64,000 nucleotides of DNA from Marinococcus luteus_A (GTDB lineage: Bacteria > Bacillota > Bacilli > Bacillales > Marinococcaceae), in the NCBI RefSeq assembly GCF_034497705.1, contig NZ_JAXRUV010000008.1:96895-160894 (forward strand), given 5' to 3'. Positions 15,203 to 24,053 of this stretch are shown here, piece after piece. The position numbers and the translations under genes are program-made. The first letter of the stretch is position 1. Each line of letters starts with the position of its first letter. The notes below the pieces were generated by a model. The model was not told the origin of the DNA. It searched no databases and worked only from the letters and a program-made list of their open reading frames with translations.

Positions 15203-15466
15203 ATGACCGCTTCTGCATTTATTTACTGCTACAGCTCAAAAGAACGCGAAGTAATTGTCGGCCGGCGCCAGGATATGAATGTGGATGGATGGAAGCAGAA
15301 AGGATATACGATCGTGGAATGCAGCGATGAAGAAGAATTGTTCGAAGGTGTAAAAGAGTTTCAGGCAAATGAATGGATTGTCACGATCATGTCGAACCTT
15401 TCGCTGTTTGAAAAATTTCTGCGTGAATCGTCCGCCGTAACAGAAAGCAGACAGAAAAACAGGTAA
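15203..15466 (+). CDS. Small acidic protein of unknown function
   Basis: 87 residues, soluble, acidic (ECSDEEELFEGVKEF). AAGAGG precedes ATG. No recognised domain; the order of predicted beta strand, helix and strand suggests a small folded domain. It stands alone between a terminator and the iron transport region. Confidence 0.6.
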   Translation: MTASAFIYCYSSKEREVIVGRRQDMNVDGWKQKGYTIVECSDEEELFEGVKEFQANEWIVTIMSNLSLFEKFLRESSAVTESRQKNR

Positions 15467-15578
15467 TGATTTTATCGATAAAGACGTAAGGGGCTGCCCT
15501 CGCCACTAGGTAGCTTCTTAATGTTGGGTGGGATAATGGACAAGTGAAAAAGCGGATGCTATAGTTTGTTTAATTAAA

Positions 15579-15597
15579 GATAATGAGAATCTTTAAT
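15579..15597 (+). promoter_or_regulatory. Fur box (upstream)
   Basis: GATAATGAGAATCTTTAAT matches 15 of 19 positions of the Fur consensus GATAATGATAATCATTATC. It lies 39 bases upstream of the histidine-rich micro-ORF. Confidence 0.65.
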
Positions 15598-15635
15598 ATC
15601 TTTTTTATTTTGGCTGATCAGAAAGGGGTAGAAGG

Positions 15636-15701
15636 ATGACACATCATCACCATCACTCATTAAGATGGAGAGGATGGTCATCGAGGCCGGGATACTTGTA
15701 A
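15636..15701 (+). CDS. Histidine-rich micro-ORF, possible leader peptide
   Basis: 21 codons beginning MTHHHHH and ending RWRGWSSRPGYL. GAAAGGGG lies 7 bases before ATG. It sits 39 bases downstream of one Fur box and about 120 bases upstream of a second Fur-controlled promoter for the siderophore transporter. The skewed composition (5 His, 2 Trp, 3 Arg in 21) is unlikely by chance. It could be a regulatory leader peptide or a small metal-binding peptide; neither is established. Confidence 0.5.
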   Translation: MTHHHHHSLRWRGWSSRPGYL

Positions 15702-15791
15702 CCGGACGGTCTTTTCCGGCAGCAGGTTTTTATACAGTAATAGCAGAAAAAGACGTCTAGAAAATAAATTCAAGAAAGACTATATACTCGT

Positions 15792-15820
15792 TTGACATTT
15801 TCACAAATTTCCTCTATATT
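15792..15820 (+). promoter_or_regulatory. Sigma-A promoter of siderophore operon
   Basis: TTGACA (15792-15797), exactly 17 bases, TATATT (15815-15820): a near-perfect promoter immediately followed by a Fur box covering the start site. Confidence 0.85.
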
Positions 15821-15824
15821 TATC

Positions 15825-15843
15825 GATATTGATAATCATTATC
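15825..15843 (+). promoter_or_regulatory. Fur box of siderophore operon
   Basis: GATATTGATAATCATTATC matches 18 of 19 Fur consensus positions. It covers the predicted transcription start, so iron-loaded Fur would block transcription. Confidence 0.9.
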
Positions 15844-15886
15844 ACTGTTGATAAGTAATTACATAAGCGTATATGGGGGAGAAAAC

Positions 15887-16939
15887 ATGGGGATCGTTCG
15901 AAATCAAAAACGTGTACTGGGCATTACTGCTGCTTCTGTAGGATTAATAGGAGCACTTACCGGCTGTTCCGGCCAAAATGATTCCGGCGGGGCTGAAACG
16001 TCCGGATCGGGGGAAAATAATGAGGAAGAGGAAATTGTGATCGATCACGCCTTTGGGGAAACGGTCATTGAAGGGGAACCGGAGCGGGTGGCGACGGTGC
16101 AGTGGGGGAACCAGGACACGGTGCTTGCCCTCGACGAGGTGCCTGTCGGTTTTTCGGCGGCCAATTTCGGTGTTACTAATGATGAAGGCATTCTGCCATG
16201 GACGGAGGAAAAGCTGGATGAACTTGGGGCCGAAGATCCCAACGTGTACCAGGATACGGACGGCCTCGACTTTGAAGCTGTTTCTGACAGCAATCCCGAT
16301 GTCATTCTTGCCGCTTACTCCGGTATTACCCAGGAGGATTATGATTTGTTGAGCGAAATTGCCCCGGTGGTTGCCTATCCGGAATCACCGTGGACCACCT
16401 CGTGGCGTGACCAGATTCGGTTAAATTCGAAGGGCATGGCCATGGAAGACGAGGGCGAAGAGCTTATTACAGAAACGGAAAACCTGATTGAAGAAAAAGC
16501 CTCCGAGTATCCCGAGATCGAGGGCAAAACCGTCGCATGGGTAAACTTTTCCGCCAATGATCTGTCCGAGCTGCATTTTTACACGCCGGCTGATCCGCGT
16601 GTCTCCTTTTTAAATGAATTAGGGTTCGAAAATCCCGAAAGCGTAACAGAATTAGTCGAAGATGAGTCGGAGTTTTCGGTAACGATGAGTGCTGAAAATG
16701 CGGATGCGCTTAATGACGTCGATCTGATCATGGGCTACGGGGATGAGGATTTGTATGAAGCCGTCCGTGCCGATCCTCAACTCGGACAGATCTCTGCTGT
16801 TGAAGAAGGAAATGTAGCATTTGTAGAGGATGGCTCTGAACTGGGAGCATCGGGCACACCAACCGCTCTGTCGATTCCTTACACGATCGATGACTACCTG
16901 GAATTGATTGGAGAAGCGCTCGACGAATCCGATGAGTAG
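15887..16939 (+). CDS. Iron-siderophore ABC transporter, binding lipoprotein
   Basis: 350 residues. A basic N-terminus and hydrophobic segment end in lipobox LTGC with Cys27; after an acidic linker comes a FecB/FepB-type periplasmic-binding fold (about 55-340) with VATVQWGNQDTVLALDEVPVG and the long interdomain helix around residue 200. It captures ferric siderophore outside the membrane and delivers it to the two permeases encoded downstream. ATG at 15887 is chosen because GGGGGAG precedes it. It is the first gene of a four-gene Fur-regulated operon. The siderophore cannot be named from sequence. Confidence 0.9.
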   Translation: MGIVRNQKRVLGITAASVGLIGALTGCSGQNDSGGAETSGSGENNEEEEIVIDHAFGETVIEGEPERVATVQWGNQDTVLALDEVPVGFSAANFGVTNDEGILPWTEEKLDELGAEDPNVYQDTDGLDFEAVSDSNPDVILAAYSGITQEDYDLLSEIAPVVAYPESPWTTSWRDQIRLNSKGMAMEDEGEELITETENLIEEKASEYPEIEGKTVAWVNFSANDLSELHFYTPADPRVSFLNELGFENPESVTELVEDESEFSVTMSAENADALNDVDLIMGYGDEDLYEAVRADPQLGQISAVEEGNVAFVEDGSELGASGTPTALSIPYTIDDYLELIGEALDESDE

Positions 16940-17969
16940 TATGGTGAAAAAAAGAACCGCTGCCAATGTATATGTACCGAAGCACCTGACGAAAGTGCTT
17001 GTTTTCTTCTCTGCCGCTCTAGTTGTCTGTGTGCTCGCTTCCCTTATTTTCGGGGCACGGACGCTCACGTGGGAGGAAATTACAACCGGATTATCCTACT
17101 CCGGCACAGAGTCATATGCCGTAAGCGTCGTGCAGGAACGGGTGCCGCGGACGGTGTTCAGCCTTTGCTGCGGGGCGGCTCTCGGCATATCCGGAGCGCT
17201 CATGCAGGCCGTTACCCGGAACCCGATTGCTGACCCGAGCATCCTGGGGGTGAATACCGGAGCGGCGTTGTTTGTAGTGGCAGGTCTTGCGTTCTGGAAT
17301 ATCAGCACGGCCGGGCAGTACATCGGGTTTGCGATTTCAGGGGCCATTATCACCGCCGTTTTCGTGTACGGAATAGGCTCGATGGGGCCGGCTGGGGCGA
17401 CCCCGCTGAAGCTCGTGCTGGCCGGAGCTGCCACAAGCGCGGCTTTGTCTTCTATCATCAGCATGATTATCCTGCCGCGGTCGGACATTTTGGATCAGTT
17501 CCGGTTTTGGCAGGTGGGAAGCGTCGGGTCCGGGAACTGGAACAGCGTTTTAGCGTTTTCTCCTTTCCTAGTGGTAGGAATCATACTGGCTGTGCTTTCG
17601 GCTTCGGCGCTCAACGCGCTGGCCCTGGGAGATGAGGTGGCCACCGGGCAGGGCGTCCGTACCGGGGTGCTGAGAATCGTTGCAGCCTTTGCGGGCGTTA
17701 TCCTATGCGGGGCGGCCACGGCGCTTGCCGGACCGATAGGCTTTATCGGGCTTATGGCCACTCATTTCATCCGCCTGCTGCTCGGCCCTGATTTACGCTT
17801 TATTATTCCAATATCTGCGATGGTCGGAGCCATCATACTTACCACAGCGGACGTTTTGGGCAGGATTGTAGTCAGCCCGGGTGAACTGGAGGCGGGGGTG
17901 GTGACGGCATTTATCGGTGCCCCGCTGTTAATCTTTTTAGCTATGCGAATGAAAGTGCGGTCGTTATGA
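16932..17969 (+). CDS. Iron-siderophore ABC transporter permease (FecCD family)
   Basis: 345 residues, about nine or ten membrane helices. Signature FecCD segments are visible: RVPRTVFSLCCGAALGISGA followed by LMQAVTRNPIADPSILGVNTGA, and RLLLGPD near the C-terminus. It forms the channel with the next gene product. The start is placed at ATG 16932, overlapping the upstream stop; ATG at 16941 is an alternative. The stop overlaps the next ATG (ATGA). Confidence 0.92.
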   Translation: MSSMVKKRTAANVYVPKHLTKVLVFFSAALVVCVLASLIFGARTLTWEEITTGLSYSGTESYAVSVVQERVPRTVFSLCCGAALGISGALMQAVTRNPIADPSILGVNTGAALFVVAGLAFWNISTAGQYIGFAISGAIITAVFVYGIGSMGPAGATPLKLVLAGAATSAALSSIISMIILPRSDILDQFRFWQVGSVGSGNWNSVLAFSPFLVVGIILAVLSASALNALALGDEVATGQGVRTGVLRIVAAFAGVILCGAATALAGPIGFIGLMATHFIRLLLGPDLRFIIPISAMVGAIILTTADVLGRIVVSPGELEAGVVTAFIGAPLLIFLAMRMKVRSL

Positions 17970-18994
17970 ATAATGTGATAAATGTAATCATTGCTGAACG
18001 CCGGCAGCGCCTACGGCGATGGATGATTGTTAATATATTGCTGGTGGTGCTCTGTCTGGCGCTTTGCTGTGCCATGCTGCTGCTTGGCAATACGATTTAT
18101 TCCGTGCCGGAGGTATTTCGGGCGCTGACCGGGGATACGTCCGGCGGCGCCTCCTTTGCGGTTAACACGATCCGGCTGCCGCGCATGCTTGCCGGGCTTT
18201 TAGCCGGGTTTGCGTTTGGCATTGCCGGGAACGTCTTTCAGACGATGCTGAGAAATCCGCTGGCCAACCCCGAAATACTGGGCATTACCGCGGGATCAAG
18301 TGCGGCGGCTCTTTTTTGCATTCTCGTCCTGCATACGAGTGATGGGATCGTTTCCATCGCCGCACTGATTGCTGGACTTGCCACCGTCATCATTATTTAT
18401 GGTTTTTCAAAAGCGGGATCGTTTTCCACGGGGCGTTTGATATTGATTGGTATCGGCGTTCAGGCAATGCTCACCGCGTTTATTTCTTACCTGCAGCTGA
18501 TCGGCCGGCAGGAGGATTTGTCGAAGGCGCTGCAATGGTTAAGCGGCAGCCTGAACGGGGTGCAGCTTGATGCTATGCTGCCGTTAATCATCGGGGTCTT
18601 GGTTTGTGCGCCAGTGGTTATAGCGCTTGGGAGACATTTAAGTATACTCGAGCTCGGCGAAAAGTCAGCTGTGTCTCTCGGGTTAAATACGGATGTGACG
18701 CGAATACTGCTTATTATCAGTTCAGTAGGGATGCTTGCTCTGGCGACTTCGGTAACCGGTCCGATTGCGTTTGTCGCTTTTCTTTCCGGGCCCATCGCCA
18801 AACGACTGATAGGAAATAGCTTCACAAGCGTCATCCCCTCCGGCCTGATCGGCACCAATCTTGTGCTGGCTGCGGACCTGCTCGGCCAGTTCGCATTTGA
18901 TACGAGGTTTCCGGTTGGCATTATTACAGGTGTGCTCGGTGCTCCGTTTCTGCTGTATCTGCTCATTCGAATGAATCGAAAGGGAAGTTTATAA
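17966..18994 (+). CDS. Iron-siderophore ABC transporter permease (FecCD family)
   Basis: 342 residues, second half of the permease heterodimer. It shows RLPRMLAGLLAGFAFGIAGN followed by VFQTMLRNPLANPEILGITAGS and the same helix pattern as its neighbour. Coupled by ATGA to the upstream permease and by TAATG to the ATPase gene. Confidence 0.92.
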   Translation: MNNVINVIIAERRQRLRRWMIVNILLVVLCLALCCAMLLLGNTIYSVPEVFRALTGDTSGGASFAVNTIRLPRMLAGLLAGFAFGIAGNVFQTMLRNPLANPEILGITAGSSAAALFCILVLHTSDGIVSIAALIAGLATVIIIYGFSKAGSFSTGRLILIGIGVQAMLTAFISYLQLIGRQEDLSKALQWLSGSLNGVQLDAMLPLIIGVLVCAPVVIALGRHLSILELGEKSAVSLGLNTDVTRILLIISSVGMLALATSVTGPIAFVAFLSGPIAKRLIGNSFTSVIPSGLIGTNLVLAADLLGQFAFDTRFPVGIITGVLGAPFLLYLLIRMNRKGSL

Positions 18995-19803
18995 TGAAAT
19001 CCACTCATCAGTTCCAAACAGAAAACATTGTCGCCGGATATGACCAGAAAACGGTGCTTGACCACATCAACGTGCAGATTAAGAGCAATCAGATCAATAC
19101 GATTATCGGCGCGAATGCGTGCGGGAAATCCACGCTTCTGAAAGCCATGGCCCGTCTGCTTAAACCGCGGGGAGGGAAGATCACTCTCGATGGCAAAGCA
19201 ATACATAAAATTCCGTCCAAGCAGCTGGCACGGACCCTGGGGCTGCTGCCGCAATCCCCTATTGTGCCGGAGGGCATAACGGTCGCAGACCTGGTCGGAA
19301 GAGGCAGATTCCCACACCAGTCGCTCCTGAAGGGGTGGAGTCTGAAGGATTATCAGGCGGTTGCAGAGGCGATGGAAACGATGAACATTACCGGGCTCGC
19401 GGAGCAGAACATCGATGAACTCTCCGGCGGCCAGCGGCAACGCGTATGGATTGCGATGGCCCTGACGCAGGAGACCGATATTTTATTTCTGGACGAGCCT
19501 ACGACATTTCTGGATATCACCTATCAGCTCGAGATTTTAGACCTGTTAACCGATCTGAACCGTAAGCACGGTACGACTATTGTGATGGTGCTTCATGATG
19601 TAAATTTATCCGCCCGCTATGCTGACCATATTTTTGCCCTTCGTGAAGGACAGCTTGTGACAAGCGGGACGCCATCTGAGGTTATTACATCAGATATGAT
19701 GAAGAACATTTACGATTTAGACTGCACTGTTATCGAGGATCCCGTATCGCTCTCACCTCTGATAGTGCCGAAGGGGCGCTATCATAATCAAAGCGGAGAA
19801 TAG
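18994..19803 (+). CDS. Iron-siderophore ABC transporter ATPase
   Basis: 269 residues. Walker A GANACGKST (39-47), signature LSGGQ (143-147), Walker B with LDEPT (166-170), and switch His in VLHDVN. It powers ferric-siderophore import. Last gene of the operon; the terminator follows about 90 bases later. Confidence 0.93.
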   Translation: MKSTHQFQTENIVAGYDQKTVLDHINVQIKSNQINTIIGANACGKSTLLKAMARLLKPRGGKITLDGKAIHKIPSKQLARTLGLLPQSPIVPEGITVADLVGRGRFPHQSLLKGWSLKDYQAVAEAMETMNITGLAEQNIDELSGGQRQRVWIAMALTQETDILFLDEPTTFLDITYQLEILDLLTDLNRKHGTTIVMVLHDVNLSARYADHIFALREGQLVTSGTPSEVITSDMMKNIYDLDCTVIEDPVSLSPLIVPKGRYHNQSGE

Positions 19804-19892
19804 TATCAATAACCTTATTTTTATTTAAGCCTGTTAAGGTATATCTAAGGATGATTCATGCTCGAAAAGCGAATACAGCAACTTTTTAAATC

Positions 19893-19925
19893 GAGACTGG
19901 CCGTTAAAAGGGCAGTCTTGTTTAG
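19893..19925 (+). terminator. Terminator of siderophore operon
   Basis: AGACTGGCC pairs with GGGCAGTCT around TTAAAA, with TTGTTTAGTTT following. Confidence 0.6.
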
Positions 19926-19989
19926 TTTGTAGGCATTCTAGGAATATTCTCACGACAATGAACAGGTTTATGCGTGGAGGAAATTGGTT

Positions 19990-20082
19990 ATGAAGGGTAT
20001 TAGTAACTGTTTATTACTGAAAGTGCATATGATTCAAGCAATTCATGATAAACTACGTATCATAAAAGATAATTGCGAATAA
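19990..20082 (+). CDS. Possible micro-ORF
   Basis: 30 codons (MKGISNCLLLKVHMIQ...), preceded by GTGGAGG at 9 bases. It lies in the 420-base gap before the diguanylate cyclase gene; nothing else is evident in that gap besides the terminator at 19893. Its size and helical pattern faintly recall Spo0E-like peptides, but the evidence is thin. Confidence 0.2.
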   Translation: MKGISNCLLLKVHMIQAIHDKLRIIKDNCE

Positions 20083-20224
20083 GAGAAATTCATATTCTTT
20101 ATTGATTATATATACCTAAAACTTAAGGCATGTGATAAAATGAGTCAATACTATGAATATACTTTGTATATACATAAATGTCTCGCAAAAATAGACAGCG
20201 TTCACGAGCAGAACGGGGGATAAA

Positions 20225-21322
20225 ATGAAGCACAAGGAAATAGCGCAGATTAAAACCCAGGAAGTGGCGAAGCGGGTCACTCTGTCGATGCTTGTTTTGG
20301 TCCCGGTATTTATGCTGGTAAATTTTTATGATGTGCTTTTTTTGGGCGCGCCGCTTGAAAGAGAGGGACTGATTACAAGACTGCTTACGGGCGTAGTTAT
20401 CCTCGGGCTTGTGCTTTGGATCCTATTCCGGCGCAGCGTGGAGCAGCGGGTGCAACGGAACTATTATCATGCTTTGTTTGATCAGCCGCTTTCCCCGGTG
20501 TTTCTTTTGAATGACCAGGGGAGTGTCATAGAAGTAAACGAAAAACTGCTTGAAATGCTGAACAAGGAACGCGATACAGTAATTGGCCTTTCGATGAATG
20601 AGTTAAACTTTACGGATCATGCGTTAGTCGAAAAATATATGGACCGGGTCATGAAAGGGAACTCCCAACACTTTGAAGTAAATCTGCGAAGACAGGACGG
20701 CTCGCTTATGGAGCTGGAAGTGATGGCAAGTCCCGTTTTTATGTATAAACGTATTATTGGCATGATCGGGATTATCCGGGATCGTTCCAAGCAGAATGCG
20801 AACGTCCGCAAGCTTGAACGTCTCGCAAACGTGGACGGCTTAACGGGTTTGTCCAACCGAAGGGCGTTTAACGACGCCTTTGACCGGTACTGGAGTGAAG
20901 GTATGGAACGCCAGTCTCCGCTTGCGGTGATGATGATCGATCTGGACGAATTTAAAAACTTTAATGATACGTACGGCCACCTCGAAGGTGATGAATGCCT
21001 CAAGCAGATTGCCGGGGCCATCCACGGGGTGTGCATGCGTTCCGGCGGCATGGCCTCCCGTTTTGGTGGAGAAGAGTTTGCCCTTCTGCTGCCGAAAACA
21101 AACAACAAAGAAGCGAGGGCCATCGCCCACGCGATCAGCGAGGAAGTAGACAATTTGAATATTCGCCACGAAACATCGAGAGTGAGTCCGAAGGTAACGG
21201 TCAGCATTGGCGTGAACGTTGTGGTTCCGGCTATTCACCGCCACCGGGAGGACATGATGCACAAAGCGGACCAGGCTCTGTATGATGCGAAAAGCAATGG
21301 AAAAAATATGGTGAAACTGTAA
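20225..21322 (+). CDS. Membrane diguanylate cyclase with PAS domain
   Basis: 365 residues. Two membrane helices (about 18-40 and 52-68), a PAS domain (about 78-190, with FDQPLSPVFLLNDQGSVIEV), and a GGDEF domain (195-365). The active-site loop is GGEEF at 281-285, with DLDEFKNFND and DGLTGLSNRR intact, so it should make cyclic di-GMP from GTP. The product-inhibition site RxxD is RSGG (272-275), so feedback control is probably lost. Cyclic di-GMP opposes motility, relevant to the flagellar genes nearby. GGGGGAT precedes ATG. Confidence 0.9.
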   Translation: MKHKEIAQIKTQEVAKRVTLSMLVLVPVFMLVNFYDVLFLGAPLEREGLITRLLTGVVILGLVLWILFRRSVEQRVQRNYYHALFDQPLSPVFLLNDQGSVIEVNEKLLEMLNKERDTVIGLSMNELNFTDHALVEKYMDRVMKGNSQHFEVNLRRQDGSLMELEVMASPVFMYKRIIGMIGIIRDRSKQNANVRKLERLANVDGLTGLSNRRAFNDAFDRYWSEGMERQSPLAVMMIDLDEFKNFNDTYGHLEGDECLKQIAGAIHGVCMRSGGMASRFGGEEFALLLPKTNNKEARAIAHAISEEVDNLNIRHETSRVSPKVTVSIGVNVVVPAIHRHREDMMHKADQALYDAKSNGKNMVKL

Positions 21323-21355
21323 CAGACACCTGTGCAGCATAAAGAGGTGACAGAA

Positions 21356-21607
21356 ATGGATAGTATGCAGCAAAAGGCTGCGAACAAAAAATCGTTATAT
21401 GCAGGGCGCTTAAAGAAGGATTTCTTCGGCAGCGCCCTGCTTCTTTTAGTGACAATAATTCATTGGCTGTCGGCTGATTTCACGGCAGGGACGTATTTGT
21501 TTTACGTAGTGGTTTATACGGTGCTCGCAGCAGAGGATATGTATATTTACCGCAAATGGAAAGCAGAACAGTCGTGGATAGAGGAAAGCATGCGGCACAA
21601 ACTATAA
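21356..21607 (+). CDS. Small membrane protein
   Basis: 83 residues with two predicted membrane helices around residues 22-42 and 46-64 and a charged tail. ATG at 21356 is chosen because AGAGGTGA precedes it. It follows the diguanylate cyclase by 33 bases and precedes the acetyltransferase by 23 bases, so it may be co-transcribed. No function recognised. Confidence 0.6.
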   Translation: MDSMQQKAANKKSLYAGRLKKDFFGSALLLLVTIIHWLSADFTAGTYLFYVVVYTVLAAEDMYIYRKWKAEQSWIEESMRHKL

Positions 21608-21630
21608 ACGCCGGGAAGGAGCAACGTCAG

Positions 21631-22479
21631 ATGAAGCTTACGATACACCGATTAACGGAAAACGATATCCCGGCACTTGCAGAACTGTCCCGGGAGGTGG
21701 GCTGGGACTACGATGAAGCGGAAATGAAGGCGGTGCTCGCTTCGGGAGTGGTATACGGTCATAAAACTCCGGAAGGCACGGTGGTCTCAAGCTCGGCTGT
21801 AATTCTATACGGGGAAATGGCGGCTCTCGGCCTCGTTATTGTCCGGGAGGCTTACCGGCGACAGGGGCTGGCCCGGGGAGCAGTGAAGGTGTGTTTGGAT
21901 TTGGTGCCGCAGAAAGCCAGTGTGATGCTGTTTGCCACTGAAGAAGGGAAACCGTTATACCGCGAGTTTGGGTTTGAAGAAGCAGGCATGGTGTACAAAT
22001 ATACCGCCCCTGGCCAAGCGTTAAGTAAAAACAGCACTGCTCTGCCGAACAATATAAGAATGTACGAATCATCCGACTGGAACAGCATACAGCAGCTGGA
22101 CCATGAAGCGTTTGGAGAAGACCGGGAGGTTTTTTTACGCCACCGGTTTGTCCAGGCATATCAGTCTCTTGTATTAAAAAACGGAAACAATCAGCCGGTT
22201 GGCTTTGGTCTGTCGATCTGGCATGAAGGGCAGCTGCTGATTGGCCCGGTCACAGCTCCGGATGAAAGAGATGCAGCTGCGTTAGTTGAACAATTGATTG
22301 AAGCACATCCGGTAAAGGTCCGGATTGATCTTACCGCAGAAAGCAGCTTTATCACGAAAATGCTTGGAGAATACGGCTTTGAAAAACAGAGCGAACCGCA
22401 TAGAATGGTGCGGCATCCCGGGAATTTAGGCTCCAGGAACGGGACCCTGTACGCTATTGCTTCACAGGTCTTCGGGTAA
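21631..22479 (+). CDS. Double-domain GNAT acetyltransferase
   Basis: 282 residues. The N-terminal GNAT domain (1-130) has the acetyl-CoA loop region REAYRRQGLARGAVK; the second half (140-280) is a second acyltransferase-like domain as in B. subtilis YitH-type proteins. Substrate unknown. ATG at 21631 follows GGAAGGAGC. Confidence 0.8.
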   Translation: MKLTIHRLTENDIPALAELSREVGWDYDEAEMKAVLASGVVYGHKTPEGTVVSSSAVILYGEMAALGLVIVREAYRRQGLARGAVKVCLDLVPQKASVMLFATEEGKPLYREFGFEEAGMVYKYTAPGQALSKNSTALPNNIRMYESSDWNSIQQLDHEAFGEDREVFLRHRFVQAYQSLVLKNGNNQPVGFGLSIWHEGQLLIGPVTAPDERDAAALVEQLIEAHPVKVRIDLTAESSFITKMLGEYGFEKQSEPHRMVRHPGNLGSRNGTLYAIASQVFG

Positions 22480-22634
22480 AGAGCAGGCCTTCCTTAAAAT
22501 TAAATTTTTATGAAGGTCGCTACCTGAAACAGGATATCTGGTGGCAGATTATGTTACTTTATTAGGAGAGAAGTTCGGGGGGCATGAACTTTCATCCGGC
22601 TTTTATTAATGGTGGGAACCGTGGGAGAGATATC

Positions 22635-22913
22635 ATGATCAGTGGACCGTTCACAACATCTATACTTCCAGGAGCTATAGCTCTCCTTTTTACGCTGCTG
22701 TTTGTGCTGAAGGGATGGGCACTCTGGGTAAAGCTGCTGCCGGGCATTGCACTTATGGCCGCGGCCATTTCGCTTTTTTATTACGGCTATATGCACATTC
22801 GGGGATTTGAGGGAGCCTCGTACGGCATCCTGGGAGGGTTTTTAAGCCTCTATGCCGTCGTATGCTTTGTAGTGGCCGGATGGGATTTACGAAATAGTAA
22901 TTTTTTTAAGTAG
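22635..22913 (+). CDS. Small membrane protein
   Basis: 92 residues, three predicted membrane helices, little soluble sequence. The start at 22635 is chosen because GGGAGAG precedes it; a longer form from 22584 has a weaker context. No recognised domain. Confidence 0.6.
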   Translation: MISGPFTTSILPGAIALLFTLLFVLKGWALWVKLLPGIALMAAAISLFYYGYMHIRGFEGASYGILGGFLSLYAVVCFVVAGWDLRNSNFFK

Positions 22914-22960
22914 AAAGCTCGTTTTGGGGGTACATAAGCTGTAAAAGGAGGTGCCCTGTG

Positions 22961-23620
22961 ATGTGTGGAAGATACACGCTGGTTCATTCCAGAGAGGCGC
23001 TGGAAGAAGCCTTCGGCGCAGCATTTCCGGAAGGGGAGGAAAGCTACAACGTAGCGCCCTCACAGAAAGTGCTGGCGGTGGCCTCCTCCACTGAACAGAC
23101 GAAAGCCGGCTGGCTGCAGTGGGGGCTGATTCCGTCCTGGGCAGATGATAAGAAAATCGGGCATAAAATGATTAACGCCCGGGCGGAAAGTGTTGATACC
23201 AAGCCAGCGTTCCGCCGCCTGCTTGAACGCCGGCGCTGCCTGGTTATTGCAGATGGATTCTATGAATGGGACCGGGAAGGCGGGACAAAGCAGCCATACC
23301 GGATAACGGTTGATAACGAAGAACCATTTGCGTTCGCCGGCCTGTGGGACAGGTGGGAAGGCGAAGATGAAACGATCACCTCATGCACGATCATTACAAC
23401 CGAAGCAAACGATTTAATGAAGAGTATTCACCACCGGATGCCGGTAATTCTGGATGAAGCAGCACGAAAAACCTGGCTTGATCCTAATGAAACGGACAAA
23501 CAAGTGTTGAAATCAATGCTGCAGCCATTCGACGCTTCTCGGATGACCATGTATCCTGTAAGCACTGAAGTAAACAGTCCAAAACATAATCATGCTGCAT
23601 TAATTGAACGCTCAGGGTAA
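22961..23620 (+). CDS. SRAP-domain protein (HMCES/YedK family)
   Basis: 219 residues. It starts MCGRY, so Cys2 becomes the N-terminal residue that crosslinks to abasic sites in single-stranded DNA. Other family residues are visible: N30 in YNVAPSQ, E102 in GFYEWDR, and the HHRMP motif near 157-161. It protects abasic sites during replication. ATG at 22961 is chosen over the GTG just before it because Cys must be the second residue; AAGGAGG lies 9 bases upstream. Confidence 0.93.
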   Translation: MCGRYTLVHSREALEEAFGAAFPEGEESYNVAPSQKVLAVASSTEQTKAGWLQWGLIPSWADDKKIGHKMINARAESVDTKPAFRRLLERRRCLVIADGFYEWDREGGTKQPYRITVDNEEPFAFAGLWDRWEGEDETITSCTIITTEANDLMKSIHHRMPVILDEAARKTWLDPNETDKQVLKSMLQPFDASRMTMYPVSTEVNSPKHNHAALIERSG

Positions 23621-23623
23621 AAC

Positions 23624-23670
23624 AAAGAGCCCGGCTTTTCCTGTGAAAAAGGAGAAGCCGGGCTCTTTTT
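23624..23670 (+). terminator. Terminator of SRAP gene
   Basis: AAAGAGCCCGGCTT pairs with AAGCCGGGCTCTTT across a loop that also pairs TCC/GGA, followed by TTTT. It separates the SRAP gene from repeat cluster R2. Confidence 0.85.
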
Positions 23671-23689
23671 GGTTGAAGTCTGCGTCCGT

Positions 23690-24053
23690 TGGTGTCGACT
23701 TTCATCGAACTTCCTTACAGCAAGGGCGGACCTCCGCTTTTTCTGCTGTCCAGCTTCGCCACCCAGCCGCCCAGTCCATTGGCTGCATTCTGACTTCACC
23801 GTCTTTCGACGCTTCCAGCCAGGATTACGCCAGCCGTCTGGAGCGGCTGTGCAGGGTGGCTCTGCTTTTCTTGCTGTCCAACTCCGAGCGTTACCGCCCG
23901 GGTCCATTCGCATTTTCAGGGGCTTTCACGAAGAAAGTCAGTTCGACGTTGTTACAGGAGGTAACGAACTTAGTCGAACTTCAAATTCAACGTCTCAAGC
24001 CGACTGAAAACGGCGAGCCGTCCCGGGTGGTGACCGAACGCTCTCCGCTTTTC
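23690..24053 (-). repeat. Structured modular repeat cluster R2
   Basis: Read on the minus strand, unit a (24053-23874) opens GAAAAGCGGAG, has closing stem GAGCGTT/AACGCTC and ends near TTGGACAG. Unit b (23870-23746) has GCCACCC/GGGTGGC and an inner CGTC-GAAA-GACG hairpin and ends GCTGGACAG. Unit c (23743-23690) opens with GGTCCGCC but is cut short. Units a and b match units c and b of cluster R1, in reverse order. The cluster starts on the base after the stop codon of the minus-strand rpiR-type gene. Confidence 0.8.

Noticed and set aside
15535..15560. TGGACAAGTGAAAAAGCGGA resembles the junction between repeat units
   Set aside because: Only about 20 bases match and no stem partners follow; it may be a remnant but cannot be supported.
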